From assembly GCA_029259845.1 (NCBI GenBank), contig JAJDEI010000182.1, positions 1 through 36,681 on the forward strand: a DNA stretch of 36,681 nucleotides, written 5' to 3'. Of the stretch, positions 30,363 through 36,681 are shown piece after piece. The translations under genes were made by a program, and so were the position numbers. The stretch comes from Planctomycetaceae bacterium. Lineage in GTDB: Bacteria > Planctomycetota > Planctomycetia > Planctomycetales > Planctomycetaceae. Positions within the stretch are counted from its first letter, which is position 1, and the number at the start of each line of letters is the position of its first letter. The notes under the pieces were generated by a model. The model made no database searches. It saw nothing but the letters and a program-made list of their open reading frames with translations, and was not told the DNA's origin.

Positions 30363-32702
30363 ATGGACCACGACTCCACGACGGTCGTCGTCTCCAGCTC
30401 TTCGGAAACGATGGACGTCCTCGCGGGCGTGCTGCGGTTCGGCAAGTCGCTGCGGAACCGCAAGGGCGTGCTGATCGCCTACCTGCTGGTCGCGATGGTG
30501 AGCGGCGGTGCCTATTTTGTCGTCGCCGACCGCGTGTATCAGTCGGACGGGGACCTGATGGTGCTCCCCACCGGGGCCAACGTGATGGATACCAACAGCG
30601 GACAGCCGCAAATGGTCGACCGGGACATGCCGACCTATGAGCGGATGGTCAAGAGCGATCCGGTCATTCGGGCGACCATCAAATCACTTCCCTCGGAGCA
30701 TCATCGCGATTTGCTGGGCATGGAGCCGGCGAACTGGGAGAATTCCTTTCGGCAGCGGCTGTCGGTGAGCACGGCCCGCGATACGAACATCATGACCGTC
30801 TCCTACCGGTCGGGCGATCCGGAGACTGCGTACGCCGTCCTCAGCACTTTGTTCACAAAATACGTGGCCTACGTCAATGGCGTGTACGAGCGGGACATTG
30901 ATGACCGGCTTGAAATCTTCCGCCGCAATCAAAACGGCCTCGAACAGCGGATCGCCGAGAAGGAACGCCGCTACTTCGAACTCCTGAACGATACGCCTCT
31001 CCTGCTGGGCGACGAGAATGAGCATACAAATGTGTATGTTGAGCGAGTCAAGAGCCTCAACGCTAACCTGATCCAGGCGGGCGAAGATCGCCTGAAAGCC
31101 CAAGTGATGCTCACTGCCCTCGAAGAGGCGATCGACAAAGGGGAAGACCTCCAGCAGTTTTATATGGCGATGGCGGAAAATGTCGGCGCAGAGCTCTTCA
31201 GAAACCAAATGGGCGTGAGCACGTCCGACGGCTACGGCGTCCGACGGCTGCGCGACACCATTCTCGATGACCGCACGAAACTGGAGAACCTGAGAGCGGA
31301 AGGCTATCTCGCCAATCATCCGAGAATCAAGGACCTTCAGGCCGGGATCGCCAACCGGGAGCAGGAATTACGGAACCTGCCGGCCCTCGTTAAGGAAGCC
31401 GCCGACACGGTCACACGGACGGAACTGGCTCCCAAGCTCCAGGCGATGGCGCGTCAGCGATACGACATCGCCGTCGACAGCGAGCGACAAATTCGACAGC
31501 AATATGACGCGGAGAGCGCGGAAGCCGCGCGGCTCAACCAGCAACTCGTCACGTTTCAACAAGTCAAGAGCGAACTCGATTCCCTGCGTCAGAACCGTGA
31601 AGTGATTCTGTCCACGATGGGCAAAATCCTGCTGGACCAGGAGCACGGGCTGTTCACGGAGATCACGCGAGACCCGCGAATCGTCCGCAGGCCGGTCGCC
31701 CCCCGGTTGCCGCTCGTGACCGTGGCGAGTCTTTTCCTGGGATTCACCGCCGCCTGTGTGACCATTTATCTCCTTGACCTGCTGGATGATCGTTTCCGCA
31801 CGCCGGACGACCTGCGTTCGCAGCTCGGTGCGCCCATATTGGCCATGGTGCAGCGACTCGCCCCGCTCGGCGAACAGGGCCTCGATGCTTTGCACACCTA
31901 CAGCCGTCCCAATTCGCCGGAATCCGAGGCGTTCCGCACCTTGCGGACGGCCCTCGATTTCACCGGCGACGGCACGCGCCGGCTCACGATCTCCAGCACC
32001 GAGCCGAGCGACGGCAAGACAACCATCCTCGCCAACCTGTCGGTCGCCTTCGCCCAATCGGGCAAACGGACATTGCTCATCGATGGCGACATGCGACGCC
32101 CCGGATTGACGCGGCTGTTCGAACGGGGAGGACATGCCGGCCTCTCCACGGTCCTGCGCGACGCACGCCCCGTCGCCGATTGTGCCGACGAGGTGATCGT
32201 CGCCACCGACATGGACAACCTGGACGTCATGCCCGCCGGTCCGCGACCGGCGAACCCGGTGGAATTGCTCACCAACGAGCGGCTGTCGGATCTGATCGCC
32301 TGGGCGGAAACAAACTACGACCAGATTCTGATCGACGCTCCGCCGTCGCTGGCAGTCACCGACGCGGCGATCATCGGCCGCTTGGTAGACGGTGCCATCC
32401 TCACCGTGCGTCCCGACAAGAACCGTCGCAAGCTCGTGCTGCGTGCCTCGGAAGCCCTCACGTCACTGGGCTGTGAACTTTTGGGCGTGGTCATCAACTC
32501 CGTCGAGCCGCGCGCCAACAAGGAATACGGCTACGGTTACGGATACGGGCACGCTGCTTATGGGCATGGCGACGAGGACGGCGAAGAACCAACGTCCGAA
32601 ATCTCCCGCGCCGAACCGGCCAAGACTGTCGAGACCGGCTCCACAATCGGCATCCCCCGCGATCGGTCCAACCGACGAAAACGCAAACGCCGCGCCGCCT
32701 GA
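30363..32702 (+). CDS. Polysaccharide co-polymerase with tyrosine autokinase domain (Wzc/GumC-type BY-kinase)
   Basis: 779-residue inner-membrane protein controlling chain length and export. Wzz-type membrane helices lie at about 36-57 and 448-470, with a long coiled-coil-rich periplasmic part between (EKERRYFELL, ANREQELRNLPALV). The cytoplasmic kinase domain follows: Walker A STEPSDGKTTILANL near 543-557, A' LLIDGDMRRPG, and Walker B ILIDAPPSLAVTD. The C-terminal tail holds a Tyr cluster alternating with Gly (EYGYGYGYGHAAYGHG near 719-735), the expected autophosphorylation site, followed by a Lys/Arg-rich end. Kinase and co-polymerase are fused, as in proteobacterial Wzc. No low-molecular-weight phosphatase (Wzb) gene is in the window. 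Start at 30363; only an AAAGG is near. Confidence 0.92.
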   Translation: MDHDSTTVVVSSSSETMDVLAGVLRFGKSLRNRKGVLIAYLLVAMVSGGAYFVVADRVYQSDGDLMVLPTGANVMDTNSGQPQMVDRDMPTYERMVKSDPVIRATIKSLPSEHHRDLLGMEPANWENSFRQRLSVSTARDTNIMTVSYRSGDPETAYAVLSTLFTKYVAYVNGVYERDIDDRLEIFRRNQNGLEQRIAEKERRYFELLNDTPLLLGDENEHTNVYVERVKSLNANLIQAGEDRLKAQVMLTALEEAIDKGEDLQQFYMAMAENVGAELFRNQMGVSTSDGYGVRRLRDTILDDRTKLENLRAEGYLANHPRIKDLQAGIANREQELRNLPALVKEAADTVTRTELAPKLQAMARQRYDIAVDSERQIRQQYDAESAEAARLNQQLVTFQQVKSELDSLRQNREVILSTMGKILLDQEHGLFTEITRDPRIVRRPVAPRLPLVTVASLFLGFTAACVTIYLLDLLDDRFRTPDDLRSQLGAPILAMVQRLAPLGEQGLDALHTYSRPNSPESEAFRTLRTALDFTGDGTRRLTISSTEPSDGKTTILANLSVAFAQSGKRTLLIDGDMRRPGLTRLFERGGHAGLSTVLRDARPVADCADEVIVATDMDNLDVMPAGPRPANPVELLTNERLSDLIAWAETNYDQILIDAPPSLAVTDAAIIGRLVDGAILTVRPDKNRRKLVLRASEALTSLGCELLGVVINSVEPRANKEYGYGYGYGHAAYGHGDEDGEEPTSEISRAEPAKTVETGSTIGIPRDRSNRRKRKRRAA

Positions 32703-32799
32703 CAACGGGGATTCGTTTCGACTTCGCCTTCCGAATCGCCACCAGGATCGCTTGCGGATTCGCACCGACCGAGTGGGCCATGCCAACAAGGACGCCGCC

Positions 32800-35640
32800 A
32801 TGACCGATCGACCGCGACGAGCGACACATCGTCCCCGGCCGGCGGTCGTCAGCGAACCGTCACACCGCGCCGACTCATCCGGTTCGGACTCGCACCGCTC
32901 CGGCTCCCAACGACCCGCCCCTCACCGGTCCGTCTCCCACAGATCAGGCTCACGCGGAACAGGCTCCCAACAACCAGCGCAATCGAGAGGCGTCCTGCTG
33001 CGGTGCGTCGACGCGGGCCTGTTTGCGGCCGTGTTTGTGCTGCCGTTCGTCATGGGGGGACGACAGGCGATTGGTGAATTCACGCTCGTGCTGATCGCTT
33101 GCTGGACAAGCCTTGCCTGGCTGCTGCACAACGCCACGCGAAGGACGCCGTACTGGCGAATCACCGGGATGGAACCTCTGCTGCTCGCAGGGATCGCCCT
33201 GTGCGCCGTCCAGACGCTCAAGCTCACGCCGGAATTGATCGAGACCGTCTCTCCCCATCTCAGCCGCCTGCTGCCGTTGTGGCAAGCTGCGGACAACGGT
33301 GCCGCTTCGTTCACACTCCTCTCCGGAGCATGGACGTCCGTCTCCCTCGTTCCGGCGGCGACGCTCAGCAGCCTGTGCTCGGTCGCTTCCGTCGCGATGT
33401 TGTTTGTCATCGCCGTCCAGCGGATCGACACGATCGCCGACGTCCGGTTGTTGATGCGATCTTTCGCGATCGCTGCCACGGTGATGGCGGTCTTCGGGTG
33501 TGCCCAGTTCCTGCTGGGGAACGGCCGGTTCTTCGGATTCTACGAGCACCCCTTCACACACACTCGCGATTACGCCAAGGGTGCATTCACCAATCCCAAT
33601 CACTTCGCCAACTACCTGGCGATGGCGATTCCGATCCTCCTGGCGTGGTACGCCATTCAGACGTCTCGGACGGATCGTCCGCAGCGAAAGCCCTACGAGT
33701 CTCTCACCGAGCGGCTCGCAAGACTGTCGGGGCCGATTGCACTGGCCTGCCTGTCGGTGGTGACCGTCGGAATCCTGCTCTCCCAGTCGCGCGGCGGACT
33801 CGTGACCGCCTGCGTGGGAGCGATCGTCACGTTGGCGCTGCTGATGCGTCAACGGCTCCTGACGATGACAGCCGCCGGATCAATCGGCGGACTGGCCGTC
33901 GCCGCGCTCGTCTCGCTCATGTTCTTCGGAGCACACATCCAGTCACTGGTCGAGCAGAACTTTCACGAACTCGTCTCCGGCGACATGCAGCAGTTGGACC
34001 GGGGCGATGCCCGCCAGAAGATTTGGACCGCCGCCATCAAAGGTGCGTCGGACTACCCGTTGCTTGGGACCGGGCTCAGCACGCATCGCGAGGTGTATTG
34101 GACCTATTTCAATCACCCGGACAGTGGCGGCGAGTACTCGCACGCCGAGAGCGGTTACCTGCAGCTCCTGCTGGAAACCGGTCTCGTCGGCTTCGGAATC
34201 GCCGCCGCTGCGGTGCTGCTGATCGGTTTCTGGTGCTGCCGCGGACTCTGGAAGACGACCTCGGCCGAAACGGGTGCCTTGCTCGCGGCCATCGTCGGCG
34301 TATTCGCCGTCAACCTGGTGCATTCCATCACCGACTTCATCTGGTACGTCCCCTCCTGCATGACGGTGATGGCGCTGCTCGCCGCCTGCGCAGCGCGGCT
34401 CTGCCGCATATCCACGGCGCGACACCCGCGCCCAAGACGCGACGCAACAGTCTTGTCGCGAGGTGTCGGATTCGCAGGCGCGGCTCTCGTCGTGCTCTTG
34501 GGGGCCGGCATGGCGCAGATCAAACGTCCGGCCCTCGCCGCCGAACCGCTCTGGTTCGATTACATCCGGATCGTCAGCAGCGAGCCACCGTTGGATGATG
34601 CGTTCGACCGCGAAGCATTCCAGCGACACAAACTCGCCACCCTGCTCGCAGCCGCGAAGGCGGACCCGCACGACTGCCGGATTCAACTGCGCGCCGCCGC
34701 CGCCGTCCTGGCTGCCTTCCACGAGGAACGCAAAGCCGACCCCGGCCGCATGTCGCTCGCCAACATTCGAGAAGCCGCCCGCGCCTCCGAATGGGACTCA
34801 CCCCAGCAGTTACAAGACTGGCTCAGCAATCCGGCCGTCATCGGGGACCGCACGCGCCTCGACGAAGCGTGGGACCGCACGCTGCACGCCCTGTCCCTTT
34901 GCCCGCTCCTGGCCGAGGGATACATCCGGCTCGGCGAACAGGCGTGGCTCCGCGGGGCAACGCGCCGACAGGAAAACTCGCTGCTGATCCAAGCCCTGCT
35001 CGTGCGCCCCTACGACCCGCTCGTTCACTATTCGGCCGGCCGCGAAGCATGGCTCCGCGGCAACGAAACCGCCGCCCTCGACCACTGGAAGCGGGCCTTC
35101 CACGGAGACGCCAAGTACCAGCAGCTCCTCATCGACTTGCTCTCCCCGGCGGTCCCCGCCCAATTCTTCCTCGACAATTTCGCCCCCGACACAAAAGCGC
35201 TCACCCGCATCCGCGAGGCCTATCGCGAATCATCCGACCAAGCCGGTTTCCGCTCGGTCTGTCAGTTGCTGGCCGCGCGGCTCACCGAAGAAGCCGCCGC
35301 CGCCCGTCATCTCGAAGCGGTCGGCCTGTGGCGCAAAGTCCACGAAGTGTTCGCCGAACTGGACGATTTCGAGAACGCCCGCCGCGCGGCCGAGTCCGCC
35401 GTCGCAGCCGACCCCAACTCCTACTCGGCCCGCCTGCTGCTGGGACGCTGGCTCTACCAAACCGAACAGTACGCCGCCGCCTGCGAGCATCTCGAATTCT
35501 GCCACAACCGCCGCCTCCAGGATGCGAATCTGCGGAAACTGCTCGAGGTCGCCACCCGCCGCTCACACGACCCCGCGCCCCGTCTGGCCCCGTGTGTCGC
35601 CACCGAGGCACCGGCAACGTTCCCGCAACGCCGCCGCTAA
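32800..35640 (+). CDS. Large Wzy_C/O-antigen-ligase family membrane protein with C-terminal TPR-like region
   Basis: 946-residue protein. Residues about 1-65 are a hydrophilic Ser/Arg/His/Pro-rich tail with repeated HRSGS-like units. Membrane helices run from about 68 to 580. The Wzy_C core has GFYEHPFTHTRDYAKGAFTN, PNHFANYLAMAIPILLAWY, LSQSRGGLVTACVGA, PLLGTGLSTHREVYWTYF and SHAESGYLQLLLETGLVG, the pattern shared by O-antigen ligases, polymerases and PglL-type oligosaccharyltransferases. After about 640 an Ala/Leu-rich helical-repeat region with TPR-like units follows (SYSARLLLGRWLYQTEQYA). Start at 32800: AAGGA lies seven bases upstream; the frame stays open inside the wzc-like gene but there it is only a shadow. 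Its position in the export operon suggests it acts late, on lipid-linked glycan. Ligase, polymerase or protein O-glycosyltransferase remain open. Confidence 0.85.
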   Translation: MTDRPRRATHRPRPAVVSEPSHRADSSGSDSHRSGSQRPAPHRSVSHRSGSRGTGSQQPAQSRGVLLRCVDAGLFAAVFVLPFVMGGRQAIGEFTLVLIACWTSLAWLLHNATRRTPYWRITGMEPLLLAGIALCAVQTLKLTPELIETVSPHLSRLLPLWQAADNGAASFTLLSGAWTSVSLVPAATLSSLCSVASVAMLFVIAVQRIDTIADVRLLMRSFAIAATVMAVFGCAQFLLGNGRFFGFYEHPFTHTRDYAKGAFTNPNHFANYLAMAIPILLAWYAIQTSRTDRPQRKPYESLTERLARLSGPIALACLSVVTVGILLSQSRGGLVTACVGAIVTLALLMRQRLLTMTAAGSIGGLAVAALVSLMFFGAHIQSLVEQNFHELVSGDMQQLDRGDARQKIWTAAIKGASDYPLLGTGLSTHREVYWTYFNHPDSGGEYSHAESGYLQLLLETGLVGFGIAAAAVLLIGFWCCRGLWKTTSAETGALLAAIVGVFAVNLVHSITDFIWYVPSCMTVMALLAACAARLCRISTARHPRPRRDATVLSRGVGFAGAALVVLLGAGMAQIKRPALAAEPLWFDYIRIVSSEPPLDDAFDREAFQRHKLATLLAAAKADPHDCRIQLRAAAAVLAAFHEERKADPGRMSLANIREAARASEWDSPQQLQDWLSNPAVIGDRTRLDEAWDRTLHALSLCPLLAEGYIRLGEQAWLRGATRRQENSLLIQALLVRPYDPLVHYSAGREAWLRGNETAALDHWKRAFHGDAKYQQLLIDLLSPAVPAQFFLDNFAPDTKALTRIREAYRESSDQAGFRSVCQLLAARLTEEAAAARHLEAVGLWRKVHEVFAELDDFENARRAAESAVAADPNSYSARLLLGRWLYQTEQYAAACEHLEFCHNRRLQDANLRKLLEVATRRSHDPAPRLAPCVATEAPATFPQRRR

Positions 35641-35711
35641 ACGCTCGCGAAGCACGCCCCTCGTTCCCAAGCTCCGGCTTGGGAACGCACCTTCGAGAAA
35701 CTCCGTTTCTC
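35641..35711. repeat. Composite palindromic repeat after the Wzy_C/TPR gene
   Basis: The stop codon is followed by ACGCTCGCGAAGC, then the palindrome with half-site CTCGTTCCCAAG and centre CTCCGG (35660-35687), then a second smaller palindrome GAGAAACTCCGTTTCTC (35695-35711). Confidence 0.85.
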
Positions 35712-35772
35712 ATCCCCCGCCTGAGCGACCGAGACCGACCGGGAATTCGTAAAGCGCCCCCCAGTTGCCTGT

Positions 35773-35778
35773 TATACT
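35773..35778 (+). promoter_or_regulatory. -10-like box TATACT six bases ahead of the ECF sigma ATG
   Basis: TATACT is separated from the ATG at 35785 by only GGCCGC. Transcription would begin at or next to the A of the ATG, giving a leaderless mRNA. No convincing -35 box is seen at the normal distance and no Shine-Dalgarno is present. Confidence 0.45.
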
Positions 35779-35784
35779 GGCCGC

Positions 35785-36390
35785 ATGTCTCACGCATCCC
35801 CTCTGCCGGCCCAACAATCGCCCGCCGTCGACGGACAGGTCACGCAGTTGCTCGATGCCATTGGTGCTGGGCGGGCGAATGCGGATCAGCTCCTGCCTTT
35901 GGTCTACGCCGAACTGCGGCGGCTGGCGGCTCAGCGTCTGGCCCACGAAGCGATTGGGCAGACACTCCAGCCGACTGCCCTCGTGCATGAGGCGTACCTG
36001 CGGCTCGTCGGCGAGGAGGACCGCCGCCGCTGGGATTCACGGGGCCACTTCTTCGCCGCAGCGGCAGAGGCGATGCGCCGCATCCTTGTTGAGAACGCCC
36101 GCCGCAAACAGCGGCTCAAACATGGCGGCGAGTTGGGACGGGCCGAACTGCTCGACGTTGACGCGGCCATCGAACCGGACGACCACGAGAACCTGCTCGC
36201 CCTCGACGAAGCCCTCGAAGCCTTCACCGTCCAATCGCCGGACAAAGCCCAACTGGTCAAGCTCCGCTACTTCGCCGGCTTGTCCGAAGCCGAAGCGGCC
36301 CAAGCCCTCGGCATCTCCCGCGCCACCGCCTCCCGCTGGTGGGCCTTCTCCCGCGCCTGGCTGTTCGACCGCCTACGGCTGACTGACTGA
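35785..36390 (+). CDS. ECF-type RNA polymerase sigma factor (planctomycete/acidobacterial Sigma70_ECF group)
   Basis: 201-residue sigma factor. Region 2 covers about 30-110, with LLPLVYAELRRLAAQRLAHE, QPTALVHEAYLRLVGEEDRR and HFFAAAAEAMRRILVENARRK. Region 4 covers about 135-200, with KAQLVKLRYFAGLSEAEAAQ, then the helix-turn-helix GISRATASRWWAFSRAWLFDRL. This is the Sigma70_ECF group abundant in Planctomycetes, whose genes are often followed by a serine/threonine kinase gene acting in place of an anti-sigma factor. Within the 291 bases after the stop no kinase start is seen, only repeats, so a partner may lie beyond the window or be missing. The probable leaderless start is described separately. 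Targets are unknown. Confidence 0.93.
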   Translation: MSHASPLPAQQSPAVDGQVTQLLDAIGAGRANADQLLPLVYAELRRLAAQRLAHEAIGQTLQPTALVHEAYLRLVGEEDRRRWDSRGHFFAAAAEAMRRILVENARRKQRLKHGGELGRAELLDVDAAIEPDDHENLLALDEALEAFTVQSPDKAQLVKLRYFAGLSEAEAAQALGISRATASRWWAFSRAWLFDRLRLTD

Positions 36391-36426
36391 GCGCCGCTGC
36401 TGGAGTTCTCTGTTGGAGTTCAGCCT

Positions 36427-36545
36427 CCTAGTGCGGGCGGCGTTTAAGTGTAGCATCGTCTGGACGCTTATGGACGCTTATACACCTCAAAGTCGTCCCG
36501 TAACGCCGCGAAAACCCGCTACGCTTAAAACGGCGACGCACTAGG
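36427..36545. mobile_element. MITE-like element, 119 bp, with CCTAGTGCG terminal inverted repeats
   Basis: CCTAGTGCG at 36427-36435 is inverted as CGCACTAGG at 36537-36545. The symmetry continues imperfectly inward (GGCGTTTAAG against CTTAAAACGGCG). Inside is a short direct repeat TGGACGCTTA (36461-36480). No coding frame is credible. Confidence 0.6.
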
Positions 36546-36681
36546 AGTCTGTCCGGGTACCGGGCACAAGGGCGCGTGATTCCGGTTCGGACTTTGGATC
36601 GTGATTGTGCGGGCGCGGTGGGTAGATGTGTCGGTACGCCTACTGCGAAATTGCGGCGATTGAGACGACCGGGGCGATTCG
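36546..36681. other. Right edge, no supported feature
   Basis: After the repeat element comes 136 bp to the window end. A frame from a GTG near 36578 stays open to the edge but is Arg-rich, short and without a ribosome site, so I do not call it a gene. Confidence 0.4.

Noticed and set aside
33099-34598. Plus-strand open frame of about 499 codons inside the Wzy_C/TPR gene
   Set aside because: Wholly within a well-supported gene in another frame, with Arg-rich composition and no domain.
1-36681. CRISPR array
   Set aside because: The repeats are palindromic, dispersed and irregularly spaced; no array of equal spacers and no cas genes are seen.
1-36681. tRNA or rRNA genes
   Set aside because: No cloverleaf with a T-loop GTTCGAATC-like motif and CCA-end context, and no rRNA-like stretch, was recognised by eye in the gaps.
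36546-36681. Left end of an insertion sequence (GAGTCTGTCCGGGTACC) or an open gene at the right edge
   Set aside because: No partner inverted repeat or transposase coding is visible before the window ends, and the open frame is Arg-rich without a ribosome site.

Overview
The window reads as a chromosomal segment of a planctomycete (Planctomycetota). The reasons are high GC content, a PQQ-type beta-propeller secreted protein, an FG-GAP/VCBS-repeat protein fused to an alpha/beta hydrolase, an ECF sigma factor of the Planctomycetes/Acidobacteria type, and intergenic regions full of short palindromic repeats. This is inference from family content; no marker gene fixes the genus.

Left part (1-10.5 kb): an ABC exporter operon (ATPase, double-FtsX permease, HlyD-type membrane fusion protein) has intergenic gaps made of long imperfect inverted repeats. 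It is followed on the minus strand by a Fur-family regulator, a small FlgM-like protein with a foldable 5' region, a secreted PQQ-repeat protein and a secreted FG-GAP/hydrolase fusion.

Middle and right part (10.7-35.6 kb): a large surface-polysaccharide or glycoconjugate cluster in three blocks. Block A (minus strand, 10.7-19.6 kb) holds a PglF/WbpM-type 4,6-dehydratase, a DegT aminotransferase, a UDP-GlcNAc 6-dehydrogenase, two GT4-like glycosyltransferases and a Wzy-like membrane protein. Block B (plus strand, 19.9-28.1 kb), divergent from A, holds a bi-domain oxidoreductase, a WecB-type epimerase, a heparinase II/III-like protein, a GT4 glycosyltransferase, a PglC-like initiating sugar transferase and a PglD-like acetyltransferase. 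Block C (plus strand, 29.1-35.6 kb) holds a Wza-type export lipoprotein, a Wzc-type tyrosine autokinase and a large Wzy_C/O-antigen-ligase-like protein with a C-terminal repeat region. Together A and B encode all four steps expected for making and loading UDP-N,N'-diacetylbacillosamine (dehydratase, aminotransferase, acetyltransferase, phosphoglycosyl transferase) plus enzymes for an N-acetyl-hexosaminuronic acid. No Wzx flippase is seen.

Right edge: an ECF sigma factor gene whose -10-like box lies so close to the ATG that a leaderless mRNA is likely, then a MITE-like inverted-repeat element. No tRNA, rRNA, CRISPR array or intact transposase gene was seen.
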